A DNA stretch of 64,000 nucleotides from Phaseolus vulgaris (GCF_000499845.2 NC_023755.2:34953253-35017252); one strand, 5' to 3'. Shown: positions 46,018-59,000, counted from the stretch's first letter. A program made the numbers and translations. Notes: a model not told the origin generated them from the letters alone.

Positions 46018-48307
46018 TCAGTCGTTCAGGTCCATGGGCACGACCTTCCCGTCAACAACGTGGTGTGTGGGGTCGCAGTTCGACAGGTTGACGCCAGGAT
46101 TCTCGCAGAACGCCTGGGTTAGGGCCTCTTGGAATCCCTCCTCGAAGGTACCCGCCATCTCGTAGATAAGGGACTTTTTCTCCTTCTCCAGTTCCTCAAT
46201 GGTGGCGTCTCCAGAGGCCACTTGTTTCTCCAGAGCCTCTTTCTCCACGCGAAGCCGGCTGACCTCGACCTGTAGTTTGTCGTGGTCAGCGCGAAGAAGG
46301 TCCATAGCTTTGGCCTGGGTGGCCATTTCCCCCTCCATCAGCTCCGCCTTGGCAGTTTGTTCACAGCAACGGTCCTTCAGGTCCTTTTGAGTTTCTGCGT
46401 CTGCTTTGACCAATTCCTGAAGACCCGCTACCTGTACTTGGAGAGCAACTTCACGAGCGTAGAAGTCAGCCTGGAACTCCAAGGCCTCTGCCAGTTTCCT
46501 CTCAGCTTCTGCCCTGGACTCTTGTGCTTGTTTCAGAGAGGAACAATAAGTCTCGTTCTGGCGTCCCAGGGCCTTCATCTCCTCTTCCAGGGTGGTTGCT
46601 TTCGTTTCCAAGGCCTGGAGAGTTTGAGCTTGCAAGACAGTGTTTCTGGCCTGGGAGCGCCATTCAAGAGCCACCGCCAAGAAGGCCCCCAAATAGAAAG
46701 GCATACCTTCCCTCCTGTCGGTACCTTCTGGCATAGTCCCGTCACTGAAACCCCTCATCAGATGCATGATTGGAGGGGGGATGGCAATGAAGTCGGGGGC
46801 GGCAGCGTCGGGAGCCGGGGAAGCAGTGGTTTCTGGCGACGGCAGAGGAGGGGCAGATTCGGCGCCTTCGCCCCTTTCCTCTTGGAGAATCATAGGAGGG
46901 AGTGAGGTTGCGCTTGGAGGGTTGTCCATAAAGGGGTTCCCTCCCTGCGGCGGCGTTTCTACCAGAAGAGGAACCCGCGCGGATTTTCTCCTCCTGAAGG
47001 GTGCCACGCCTTCTGATTCCTCATCATCTGAGAGAATCTCCAAAACCCTTTTTCCTTTGTCGAGAGGGGTTGGAGCCGGTGACGAGGCCGCAGCTAGGGG
47101 AACGGCGGCGATAGGCGGAGGAGAATTGGGAGTCGGAAGCACTTTGGAGCCAGGTGGAGACGCCGGAGATGGGCTAGAGGGAGCTTCAGCGGTGACTGGA
47201 GGTGGCGGTGACGGAGCCGGTGGGAGAACCGGATTGGCAGCAGGGCTGGAGGAGGCGCCTGCCTTGGCGGCACGAGCCTCCTTCAGTGCTTTCGCCAACA
47301 TTATTCTTTTGGAAGTGCCCATCACCGATCCTACATCAAGACAGGCCAAACAACAAGGATTAGTACTAGAGCAGTTATGTGAATTCACAATACAGGAAGA
47401 GATGTGAAATGCATGTAACACTGTACAGCGAACAGGTAGCATCAGTTTAATTCAGATGAATCAGAAGGAAGACTCTATAGCCAAACAACAACTAATGCCT
47501 CATAAATCACTAAGGGCAAATACCGAAGTAGGTAGAAAGCCCATGGGCATTGAATTCGTTCGCGATGAGCTTGGCGGTATCGAAGACTATCCCCAGTCCC
47601 GCCAAGGCTTTGCATACATCCCGGTCAGGCGGGGCAAGTTCATCCAGAGCCAAGTGCTTCATAGTTATGGGTTTGTCTGTCCAGTACAGGGGAAAGCCCT
47701 CTAGAATGGTAGGGTCGCGCTTGGTCGCGCGTACCTTGAAAAATTTCCCCTTCCAGCCTTTGAACGAATTCTGGAAGAGCGTAAGGATGATGCGCCTTGC
47801 AATCCCAGAAAAGCTCATCCAGAGGCTTTTCCCTTGCTTCTTTACCTCGAAGAAGTGAAGAAAAACGTCCACAGAGGAGGGAACACCTAGGTAGCCGCAG
47901 AGAATTTGGAACCCCCTCACGAAAGCCCAGCTGTTGGGATGGAGTTGGGCGGGAGCAGTGTTTATCTCTGTCAGTAGCTCTTTTTCGAAGGGAGTGAGGG
48001 GCAGACGCAGACCCACCCTTTTTAGCACCATTTGATAGAGGAAGAAGAAAGGGCATCCCCCAGTATCCCGTGAGTCCGCGCAAACGGGCATCCCAGGTCG
48101 CACTCGGCTTACCAAGACTTGAGAGTCATGACTTTTGTGGAAAGCATTGAAGTTATAGAGAGCAGGGTCCCCCCTGTGGGCCTCCACGTCCTCAACGGAG
48201 TTCAGGAGGGAACATTCGTCCAGAAGTTCATCGGGGGCCCAGTCATATTCGCCCTTGTAATAAGACTTAGGGAGCGGGGGAGGCGCAGTGACCTTGGTTT
48301 TCGCCAT
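46018..48307 (-). CDS. Long antisense gene of the gypsy element (two exons, coiled-coil protein)
   Basis: Exon 1 48307-47524 (ATG MAKTKVTAPPPLPKS), intron 47523-47331 (donor GGTATTTGCC, acceptor CTTGATGTAG), exon 2 47330-46018; 2097 nt, 698 residues, with phase 1 at the junction as in the short paralogue. Residues about 20-250 are the conserved domain (FEKELLTEINTAPAQLHPNSW, FLHFFEVKKQ, GWKGKFFKV, EGFPLYW). The start of exon 2 (GTSKRIMLAKALKEARAAKAG) matches exon 2 of the short gene. Then comes a Pro/Ala/Ser-rich linker, a basic patch (FRRRKSARVP), and a long Glu/Lys/Gln coiled coil (about 520-650). A CTTTTGATCTTCAG acceptor-like site 12 bases upstream of the ATG hints at a 5' UTR intron. The protein type is known in plant gypsy elements; its function is not. 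Without splicing the first frame stops at 47510. Confidence 0.78.
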
Positions 48308-49046
48308 AAATGCCAATGCTGAAGATCAAAAGAGAAAGAAAGGGTTCAGAGAAAAGGGGTTGGGGAGAAGAAAAGGGGAAAATGGAAGAACCCTAGGAGC
48401 GCCCTACCCACAAGAGAACGAAGGGAAGCGAAAGGAACAACGAAGCATACAAACAATATCCAGAGAAATACGAGAATAACAACAGTCCCAGGCAGTTCCC
48501 TATAATGCGACGACAGTGAAGAGTTGTGAGTGCTCGAAACCATACCTCTGTTGTTGAAATGGAGGCAGTAGGAGAGCGCAGGAAGGGGAGAATCGCAATT
48601 GCAGAGAAAAAAGGTTTTGGAGGCGATGAACAGTGCGAAGCAGCAGAATGAATGAATGTAACAGTAGGGTGAGCGCGGGGTTTGGAGTAACTTAAACGTT
48701 ACATTTCGTAACCCAAGAGGCGCTAACTAAGGGCTGCAGGATCGGGCCACGCGTCAGAGGGTCGATTGCCCAGGGGAAGCGCAAAGGTCTCTAAAGGAGG
48801 GCCACGCGATGGGCCACGTGGCGCGCGATCAAGGGTAGCCCAAAAGGCGTAATCATCCCCATTTCAGGGAATGTCCAATCAGTCATTAAGAATACCCCTG
48901 TGGTTCAGAAAATGTCGCGTCAGTAATTCAAAAATTTGCTGAGTCAGCAGAGAATGACACGTCATCAGGAAGGCACGTGGATGGCGGGGGCAAGGCTTTA
49001 GTCTTTGCGCTGAAGACAAGTCTTCGGCTTAAGACTGGGGGGCTTG
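48308..49046. other. Pre-LTR region with polypurine tract
   Basis: The likely promoter and leader of the long antisense gene (its strand reads leftward) and the 3' untranslated part of the sense transcript overlap here. 48710-48990 is GC-rich with several CCACGTGG/CACGCG-like palindromes. AAGACTGGGGGGCT at 49031-49044 is the probable polypurine tract just before the LTR. Confidence 0.6.
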
Positions 49047-50274
49047 TGTACCGTCCCGTATCAGGGCGTTGACTAAGTCAAGGTCAAAGTCAACGACTGG
49101 AAGGTCAAAGTCAACTCAAGGTGTCGCCCAGGTGTAGAGACGCCAAGAGGAAGCGTCGCCAAGGCAGGACAAGGCGTCGCTAAGGCAAGGCGTCGCCTAG
49201 GTGAAGGCGTCGCCCAGGTGAGGGCGTCGCCAGATCAAACAGTGTAAAAGCAAGGCAATCACGGTGTGGTTCCCCGATACCCATGGGTAGGAAAGACCAT
49301 GGAGGGAGCGACGTCGTGGGAAAACCTCAGGTCCCGATATCTCGGGAAAGTGATAAAGAGAAGGAAAAGGTGGCTTCAAGGCCATAGTGATAGTACCAGT
49401 GAAGGGTAGCCTGACTCGCGAAGTACCCCTGCCGCCCCAAAGACGCCTTCGGGACAGATACGACCTAAGAGGAAGGTCACGCCCAGGATAACCGGGTGCA
49501 GGGTGTGAGAGGAAGGCAGATACGCTCTCAGAGTAAGTGGCTAGATACTTGGGGGCATGAGTTGGCACCCAAAAAGCCACCCCTAGCGCAGTAGCACTCC
49601 TAAGCAGGAGGACCCACACGTAGAAACGTCCCCAGATGGGCAGAAACGCCCCTAGATGGGGTCATGGCGTCGTGAGGCCCTCCACGTGTACGACAGCAAT
49701 GCCGGAATAGAAACACCCTCTAGTCAGGTGCCAGGTAATTAAAGATATTCAATACAGTTTCCCTTTTCAGCATTCAGGTACTATTATGGCTCCCAAGCGT
49801 TTCAACGTCTTAAATGCGCTACGTTTCGTAATTAAGCGCTTTCATGAGTGCGTTACGTTCGAGTTAAAAATGCTTTAAGGCGCTTTAAATGCTGGGGCAG
49901 TTTAAATAGCGCTGGGAATGTCGGAAAAAGGGTTGGAACCTTTGGCAAATTGACGAGAAACTCTTTGGTTTCTTGCCCGTGCTTTAAGGTTACGTACAAG
50001 TGACCGGAGAAGATTTTTGCCTGAAGGAGACAACACACACACATATACACAGTTTCTTTTACCACCCCCAGAGTGCCATACGCGGTGCTCAGAGACGTAG
50101 GTGGACAGTTTTTGGTGTTTCTTGCTGGCTGACTTGAGCGTCGGAGTGCACACGGCCGCTAGGGCGCCTCTTTGTCCTCTTTTTTGCAAGAATTCACGGG
50201 CAACCAACGGGAAGGAGTCCCCAGCTGACTGTTGAGGTCGTGCACAAAGACGTCCCGGTCAACCGGACGGAACA
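49047..50274 (+). repeat. 3' LTR of the gypsy element
   Basis: 1228 bp, same ends as the 5' LTR, followed by AATCA. Confidence 0.95.
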
Positions 50275-50464
50275 AATCAATTTGCATTTGATTTGAATTT
50301 GTTCAATTCAACTATAATAATAAACAATTACTAGATAGTCTAACTCTTAATATTACTAAATCGAACTTAGTAAATGATTTTTTTTCCCTTCACTTCAGAT
50401 AGTCCAATCATCTGATTAAGCTTTTCAACAAATGACTTGTTGTACATGATTTAGAGTCAATCAT

Positions 50465-50894
50465 CACTACAAAAAAGTCATTAAATAACAACTAAATTAA
50501 GAGACAAAAAATAATTAGTCACTATATTGAGTATATTAGATATCATTTTAGAGACTAAAAATTATTGGTACCAAAAGTGGTTTATGTTATTAATAAAAAA
50601 AAATATAAAATAGTTTTTAAATTAGTATCTACCAAGGTTTAGCTACTAATATTTTAGATTTTAAATTAGTCTCTAAAATACTAATAGAAACTAATTTAGA
50701 TTATAAAATAGTTAGTAGCTAAAACCTTAGTAGTTAATGGTTAGATACCAATTTAGAAACTACGGTATGAATTTTATTAATAATAGAAACTACTTTAAAT
50801 ACCAATAATGTTTTTAGTTTATAAAGTAGTCGATATAATAACTAAGTATTTTGATCTCTAAAGTTAGTTTCTATTTAATGATTTTATTGTGGTG
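50465..50894. mobile_element. CACTA-type MITE, copy 1
   Basis: 430 bp with imperfect inverted ends (CACTACAAAAAAGTCATTAAAT against ATTTAATGATTTTATTGTGGTG) and a 3-bp target duplication CAT on both sides. No coding capacity. The interior alternates phrases such as AGTTTCTAAATT and TTAGTAGCTAA. 50280-50464 before it is plain AT-rich DNA. Confidence 0.75.
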
Positions 50895-51009
50895 CATCAC
50901 AACTCTCACCTTGACTCTAAATCATGGAAGAACTTCCAAATTTAACTTTCTTTTTATCTAAATGAAAAATTAATTAGCTACAAACACCATTTGAACCTCG
51001 ATCTTGATA

Positions 51010-52985
51010 AGGACTTCATAAACACATATGTTGCGAGACTATCTTCTCGATCATAACCTCTTCAGATGTAATAGCATCTCTCACAAAATGTAGCCTGATG
51101 TTTATGTGTTTCATCCTATCATGGTAAATATGATGATTAGTTAGTTGTATGATGCTTTGACTATCACATTGAACAATCACATACTCTTGTACATTACTTA
51201 GCTCTCCAATCATCCCTTTCAACCATAGTGTCTCCTTTACCCCTAATGTGAGTCTGGTATACTCTGCCTAGGTAGTAGACAAAGCCACAACTAATTGCAT
51301 ATTAGATCTTTAACAAACTGTTGTACCAAAAAAGGTAATGACATACCCAGAGGTTGACTTTATGGGTATCAATGTTCCTTGCATAATCAACTTCGAATAC
51401 TCTTCTATAGCAACTCTTTCAAGGGTAGATCTTCTATACACTAGACCAGAATATATTGTTTCTCTCAGATATCTCAACACTCACTTTAAAGCCTCCTAAT
51501 GAGTTCGTCCAGAATCTGCCATGTACCTACTAACAACCATAACAACATGAGTCAAATCCAGTCTGTTACAGACCATCCCATACATGATGCTACCAACTCC
51601 ATTAACATTCAAGGTAATCATCATCTTCCTCCTTTGCTCCTCAATACTTAAAGCTTGAGAAACTGAGAGCTTCGTACGGTGTCCTAAACATGTTCCCCAA
51701 GGTTTAGATTCATACATCCTAAACCTCTCAACCAACTTTTGCAAATACCCTTGTTGAGATAGATGTAGTATCTGAACTGTTTGATCCATTTGTATGTTTA
51801 TCCCTAGTATACGCCTTGTGAGACCAAGATCCTTCATTTAAAACTCTGAACTTAGTCTTTGTTTGAGCTCCTCCAATTCATCTTTATACCGGATGGCTAC
51901 AAGGATATTGTCTACAGATAAGAGTAAGAACACCACATATTATTCTTTCCTTTTGAGGATTTATAAGTAGTTAGCATAATTGCACCTCTAGAACATTGTA
52001 TGCTTATAAAGTCATCAAATATATTGTACCATAGCCTTGGATCATGTTTCAATCCATACAATGATTTTTCCAAGGAACAAACATTCCTCCTCATCTTCAA
52101 CAAACCTCTTGAGTTGTTGCATATAGACAGTCTCCTCCAGAATTCCATGCAGAAATGTTGTCTTCACGTCTAACTGTTATAACACCATATTCTAGTGGTT
52201 AAGAATAGATATTAAAATCCTTATAGAACAATATTTTTCTAGATGTGAGAATATTTCATTATAATCAACTCTTCCACCTGTGTAAAACCTTTTGCCACAA
52301 GTTTAGCCTTGAATCTTTGACCTTCTACACTTGGTATTTCCTCCTTCTTCTTGAACACCCACTTATATCCTACAACCTTTTGGCTTCTTGGTAGATCAAC
52401 AAGTGTCAATGTGTGGTTCTTTTCCAAAGACTGAATCTTTTCCTCCATGACAACCTATCATTATTGACCTTTTAAACCTTCTACAGCCTCCTGAAAGCTT
52501 TTAAGCTCTAAAACATTTGTCTCCTCAGTTATTGTCAAAGCATAATTGATAAGGTCATCATATCCAAATCTCTATATAGGTTTGATCATCTTATTCTTCC
52601 TATCATGTGTAAGTTGATAACCAAAGTCAATCATTCAGGTAGAAGGTTGGTGAACATTGTATGATGCCTCCAAACAATCTGATCCCTCAGTAAAAGGCTC
52701 CACGACTCCACTTCAACATGGATTTTCTCCTGCCTTTTCTCTAGATCTCTGCACATCATAGTCATTTGAATGTTATCAAATGTGATATCTTTGCACATCA
52801 TAGTCATTCGAGTGTTATCAAATGTGACGTCTTTGCTCATGAAATACCTAACCTCTCTAAGGTCCAACCTCCATAACTTATATCTCTTCACACCATGCAC
52901 ATATTGTATGAAGATGCATCTCTCAACACGTGCTTCTGATTTTCCCTTCTTTACATGTGCAAATAGCGAGACGCCAAACATATGA
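51010..52985 (-). pseudogene. Dead Ty1/copia pol fragment
   Basis: On the - strand, in order: end of integrase (FAHVKKGKSEARVERCIFI, then GVKRYKLW) 52985-52630; start of reverse transcriptase (NHTLTLVDLPRSQKVVGYKW, then RFKAKLVAKGFTQ) 52448-52240; central part (SLYGLKHDPRLWY) near 52050; RT end (DLGLTRRILGINI, then GSIMYGMVCNRLDL) 51837-51500; and RNase H (CDSQSIIQLTNHH, then KHINIRLHFVRD) 51222-51016. Many frameshifts and stops. No LTR recognised, so it is an internal fragment. Confidence 0.88.
52751..52834. repeat. 42-bp in-frame tandem duplication in the copia fragment
   Basis: Two copies starting GCACATCATAGTCATT at 52751 and 52793. On the - strand they encode the repeated KDVTFDNTRMTMMC and KDITFDNIQMTMMC. 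Confidence 0.8.
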
Positions 52986-54205
52986 AAATGGTGAAATATA
53001 TTTTTTTATATGTTTGTGAAAACTTATAAGAGTTTTTTTTTAGTATTTATTTAACATATTTGACTAATAAAATTGGTGAGTACAAATGGTGCATGGTTGA
53101 ATTTTCACCATAAGGTCACGTGTGTTCGCAACTTGAAACCATTTTCATAATAATCACTTCTGTATAATTATTTAAAAAACAACAAATTTATTTTATTTAT
53201 GTTTTTAAATTACAGTGTACTTCAACAACGAAGTAACAAACAAATGAGATAGAAACATATCCTGTGGAGACATGAACTTGTCCCCAATCGTCTATGTAAC
53301 ACCCTTAGTTACATTTATCCCATGAAGAAGGTACAAACCCTTCCCTATTACCAAAACATCTCAACCATCCACTTCCAATTCAAAATAACAAATATTTTTC
53401 CTCTTGTGATTTTTATTTTTTTTTAATTTTTATTTACATGTTAAAGAAATTAATTTTAGTTTTAATTCAATATCAATACAAAAATATTTTTAAAAACATA
53501 CTTTAAAAGTTACCTTCAATGTAGATATTGTCGATGTAGAATTTGAGGTATATTTTACATTAGTTGCGAACTAATGTAAAATACACAAATATTACATCAA
53601 TGTTAAATACTAACTAATATAAAATATTCAAAACAAGTACAAAAATTAAAATAGCGTGAGACTCATTACTTCAATTGTCCCTAGAAAGAGAAGTAATATA
53701 CTAAATGTGTGCATTTTTTTTATCAATAAAGGCACATAATACATTGGATGTCCCACGAGAATAGATGTAATATCTCAATTGTGTGAATTTTTTTGCAATA
53801 AAAAAACATATTACATCGGTTGTGGCCAAAATATAATGTATCATTTTACATAATTTATTTGCTTTAATCAATGTACAAAGAGTAATATTATATAGGTTAA
53901 AGTATCAATCGATGTAATAGGTGATTTAAAAAAAAAAAATAATCATCAATTGTGTTTATTTTTTGACCTGTAATTGTAAATCATAGACATATCAGAATGT
54001 TAGGAAAATAAGTTTTAATTTATTTATCCAAACTTAGAAATAACAACACTTGTCCAAATAAAAACTTGGAAAAAAAAACTAGCACAGCTTAATCAAAACT
54101 AAACTATAGTAATACCTAAGAACCACACATAATTCTAAATCATAACAAATTATAATTTTTAATTCATAAAAAATATTTTGCTCATTCATGCCAAATTTCT
54201 TCAAT
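52986..54205. other. AT-rich intergenic DNA
   Basis: 53500-53960 contains scattered ATTACATC and TTACATCGGTTGTGG phrases like those of legume transposon interiors, without ends I can define. No gene seen. Confidence 0.4.
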
Positions 54206-54639
54206 CACTACAAAAAGATCATTAAGTAACAACTAATTTTAGAGATAAAAAATAATTAGTTACTATATTGACTAAGTTATATATTATTTTATAAACTAAA
54301 AAATTATTGGTATTTAAAGTAGTTTCTATTGTTAATAAAAAATTATAAACTAGTTTCTAAATTAATATCCAATATCAATTACCAGAAATTTAGTTACTAA
54401 TTATTTTATATTTTAAATTAATCACTAATTATAATTAAAGACTAACTAAGAATCCAAAGTAACTAGTAGTTAAAATTTGGTATCTAAGGTTAGATCCCAA
54501 GTTATAAACTACTTTATAAATTTGTATTAATAATAGAAATTATTTTAGATACCAATAATTTTTTAATTTATAAAATAGTTACTAACTCAGTCAATATAAC
54601 AATTAATTATTTTTTCTCTATTTTTTTTTCCTTGTAGTG
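54206..54639. mobile_element. CACTA-type MITE, copy 2
   Basis: 434 bp, ends CACTACAAAAA and TTGTAGTG, 3-bp target duplication AAT on both sides. The interior is homologous to the copy at 50465. It lies 540 bp upstream of gene 3. Confidence 0.8.
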
Positions 54640-55176
54640 AATTGTGTATGTGCTCAATGACTCCCTATATACAAAAAAAGTTAGAAAAAAAAATAAGAAA
54701 TAAAAATCATTCTTCGTATTAAGCTTCTTAAAGATGTTCAAAGTATTTCAATACTTCCTCCTAATCATCAATAATATCTTAGGATAATATCTTAATGTAG
54801 TTTATATTACCGTTTAAGATATTACATACATATAATAACATTAAAAATAAATATCATTAATAATTTATTTATGAGTATTTTTTAAATTTTATTTATATAA
54901 ATACATTCATTTATTTGTAACATATTTTAACTTTTTTTATTTCTATTTTCACTTTGTTTCTCTCCTAACAAGAAAATATGCACCAACTTGATAAAGTTTC
55001 TACAACTATTCAACAATATCTCACCTTTATTTCTATCCACATTATATTTCTCTTTTCCCAGCAAACCTTATCCTCACATCCTCACTGAAATGCTAGTCAA
55101 TGAAGACTAAGACCGGGTTTGTCACAGTATAAAGCCACATAGGAATGCACCCATTTGAACCATTGAGTTAGAAAAT
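54640..55176 (+). promoter_or_regulatory. Upstream region of CslB-type gene 3
   Basis: A TATAAAG at 55128-55134 lies 43 bp before the ATG, which implies a very short 5' UTR if used. The sequence is not similar to the promoters of genes 1 and 2. Confidence 0.45.
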
Positions 55177-55992
55177 ATGGCGAATGAAAAGAATCTCCCT
55201 CTTTATGATAAATTTTGGGTGAAGCATACGTTTTCCAGAACAATGGATTCCTTGACTTTGCTCCTCCTCCTCTTGCTTCTTGGTTACCGTATTTTCTGCC
55301 ATGACAGCTACACTTTCCCTTGCTTCGTTGCTGTCATATGCGAGTCATGGTTCACTTGCTTTTGGATTTTTATCATCAGCACCAAATGGTCTCCTGCATT
55401 CACCAAAACCCACATAGATCGTCTCTTGCTTCGGTAGGTCAAGAGATGTACTATACATGATTGCACAAATATATTCTAAACATATTACCACTTTTGTTAA
55501 GGTTGTCAATATTTTAGGTTGTTGATTTGTTGTTATAGTGGTCTAATACATGTGTTTCTAACAGGGTACCTGAGGCTGAGCTTCCAGCAGTGGACCTATT
55601 TGTGACAACTGCAGACCCAGTGCTTGAGCCACCTATCATCACAATCAACACTGTGTTGTCTCTGTTGGCACTTGATTATCCTGCAAACAAGCTAGCTTGC
55701 TATGTTTCTGATGATGGATGCTCCCCTCTTAACTTCTATGCCCTTCTGGAAGCTTCTAAGTTTGCTAAGCTTTGGGTGCCTTTCTGTAAGAACTACAACA
55801 TTCAACTTAGAGTGCCCTTCAGATACTTCTCTCACAACACCAACCCTCCCAACACTGAACATTCCCAACAATTTATCCAAGACTGGCTAAGACTCAAGGT
55901 AACTTAAATTTGTTCAGAAATTTATTTATAATTAATTACACTAAAAAAATGATATAATATGATAATTATTTTCGTATAAATTTATAACCGTC

Positions 55993-56036
<44 letters not shown>

Positions 56037-59000
56037 GAAACTTTCATAACTTCATAAAGTTTTATATGACGATTCTTTTTAGTGTTACCAGAAAAGGTCC
56101 CCCACACAGAACCTAACTCTCACCCTTAAATATTGTAGTGTAATAAATTTAAGAATTTTACAAAGACTTGTTAACAATCAAACAGCCATGATTCGTTTAG
56201 AACTTTTTAGCTCAAAATTAAATTTCATAAATATTTTTCTTGCGCTATCAATCAATTTAAGAGTTTTTTTTATTTATTGTATGGTTTTTGAAAGTTAGAA
56301 TAAAGTTTCTCAGATTTATCAATAAAAAACAATTATTTTATAATAACTATTTTTTAAAATAAAATATTATATTATAATAAAATATTAATTTTTTTAGTGT
56401 TAAATATATTATTATTGTCGTACAAGTTAACGTTAAAACTGAAAGCTTCTTCTATATTCTGTGAGTATATTTTACGCACATTTTTTTTGTCCCTTTTCAA
56501 AATAGTCTTCACCAGTCCATTCATTCCAGTACAAATTTCTTGGTTGACAGATTCAAGTTTAAAACTAACACAAAATCCAGGGTCGATTTCAAATTTCTAA
56601 TTTATACGTATTCCATACGTAATGGCAAATCTCTAACGTCCCTTTCGGCCATAAGATGGGACAAAATGTCGTGATGGGGATGTATAGAAAAAATTGACAA
56701 TTCAATGAAGTTATTTTCAAAATATAATAATATAAAAAAAGAAGTATTATTATTAAATGAAATTATAATAAATTGATTGAGTTTACTAACTAAACTAATG
56801 TTATGAAAATAAAAATGAGTATTATTTGAAACACAAACAACTTAGGTATTATTTGAACAACAATATTCTTAATTAAAAATTCTAAGTATTATTGGATCAC
56901 AAACATCATTGACTAAAATCCTGAGAATTATTTATAACCTAATATTTTTTTTTCTAACCCATTGAGTATTGTTTCTCTAGAGTTCAATCACTATAAAACC
57001 AAGTATTCTTTAGGCTACAACTATTTATGATTAAGACTAAATATTCTTTGAAACGCAATCACTCATAACTAAAACACATAGTATTATTTGGAATACTATT
57101 TTGACTAAATGTGAGTATTCTTTAAACAACTACCACTTTGGTTCAAACCAAGGTTTACGAAGAAAGTGATAAAAAACATCTCTAGATTATTCACTAAAAG
57201 AGAGGTTATGTCTTACAATGGATACAAGATTCGATTCATTCTTTTAGGTTGTTCTCGAACACAAACTATATTTTTTCTCACAACTATAAATGCTAAGAAT
57301 AACTTAAGATATTATGTTCCCTCTAGTTGCAAGACTTTTTTCAACATTCCTTCATAGATATTTTTTTTATATAGAGCTTGAGAAGAAAAGATTCGTTGCA
57401 AATCCTTTATAACCATTATGAAGGTCTTTTTTTGCTATTACTTTTTCTTAGATCTTAGCATGCTTTGAAACTTGAAGATGCATTCAATGTTCTTAACTTA
57501 GAATTAAATGTGTATGACTTATTTGACAATATCTTTAGAACATGACAATATTTTATAGACCTAAGTATATGAATATTCTTTATCTTTTGAGCAATGTGTA
57601 GGGTCTGAGATAGTTTAATGACTCTATAACATTGATATCCACATTTTCTAGATAAGTTGTTGACATGAAATAACTTTTAACATGTTCTTCAAGAAATCTT
57701 GATATTGATAAAATATTGTAACATATTCTTAAAAAAATTAAGAAATATACAACTCCTACCACCATAAAATAAAAATTTATTAGAATTTGATATGTACTAC
57801 AAAATACTTAAAGGATATATTTGACTAAATATATCCTATTGAAAAAAAAATATTTGACTAAATATACTTATTTGTATTTATTGAAATAAAAACTTATAAA
57901 TGATACATGTATATAATATCTACAGACATAGGCACATTTCAAACAACATTTATACTAGTTGTTCCATGCAACTTGAGTCTATTAGTACTTTATTTCTAAC
58001 ATAGTCTAATACATATAAAATTATGTTTTATAATTAATTGTTTAAGCATACAAACAAAAATTTATTATTATTATAAAAATTTATAATTATCTAATTGTAT
58101 CTTGAATTATTATTTATATTCTTAATTATTATTTCAAAACTTCATTTTACGTGGTGGTTATTATGTCTTTGGCTTTTGATTGCAGAAGGAGTATGAGAGT
58201 CTGTGCAGTAAAATTATGAATGCAGCAACAAATTCGATTCCTCTCATAGGAGAATTTGCTATATTCTCAAATACACAGCTTAGAAATCATCCAACCATAA
58301 TTAAGGTACATATTATATTATTGCAGTTAATTACATAAATAATAAATATATGTACCTGTCTTTTTCTACTATGCCAATTCGTTTTCTTTCCTTCTTCTAA
58401 TGCAGTTTTATCTTTTAAACATAATTAAATGTACTGAAAAGATAAATTTAATTATAATAAAACTATTTTAAAATATTACAATAATATAAAGCCATACGTG
58501 TTAAAAAAGAACTTTCTAAGTTATACTAATGCAATATAATGTTGATGGATTTTGCAAACCTTGTTATGTTAATTATTATAAATAAAAGAAGTACTTAATG
58601 ATATATAGCTGAGTTTTTCCGATTACACTTAAATTGTTAGAAGTGTTGAAAATCAATCCGATACAAAAATAATAATTAAAAATATTTTTTTTTTAATTTG
58701 TTTGATTTACTTTTTCTTCAACCAAATAATTTCATTTTAATTTAAATCAAATAAAATTATTCATTGTATTTAAATATAATGTTATGTTTTTAAAATCAAT
58801 TAATTACTAACAAATATATAAAAAAACGTGTTTGTTTTTGTATAGATTAATATTATTTTATTTACAATACATTTATATTTATAAAAAATTTGGTACTAAA
58901 TTTATTTTATAATTTATTTATAAATATCAGATAAAGTTTATATTATAAATACAATAACAATTAAAGTAAGTTCAAACTATATGTTTTCATTCTTTTTATT

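Larger units (their letters stand above)
36689..50279 (+). mobile_element. Ty3/gypsy retrotransposon, Tat-type, with antisense genes
   Basis: Complete LTR element of 13,581 bp (36694-50274) flanked by the 5-bp duplication AATCA (36689-36693, 50275-50279). LTRs are 1227 and 1228 bp. I count 15 substitutions and one 1-base indel between them, about 1.2 percent. Order: LTR, primer-site region, gag, protease, reverse transcriptase, RNase H, a second RNase H of the aRNH kind, integrase, GC-rich repeat, short antisense gene, LTR-like relic, long antisense gene, polypurine tract, LTR. The second RNase H before integrase is the known mark of the Tat lineage. Composition (GC-rich) contrasts sharply with the AT-rich host DNA. 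Sense coding is broken in at least four places. Confidence 0.95.

Noticed and set aside
46282..47407. Two + strand frames of 207 and 213 codons
   Set aside because: Shadows of exon 2 of the long antisense gene; Gly/Ala/Ser-rich composition mirrors the Pro/Ala-rich linker and no domain is seen.
51010..52985. Separate small - strand genes suggested by five open frames
   Set aside because: All are successive pieces of one decayed copia polyprotein in the correct order.
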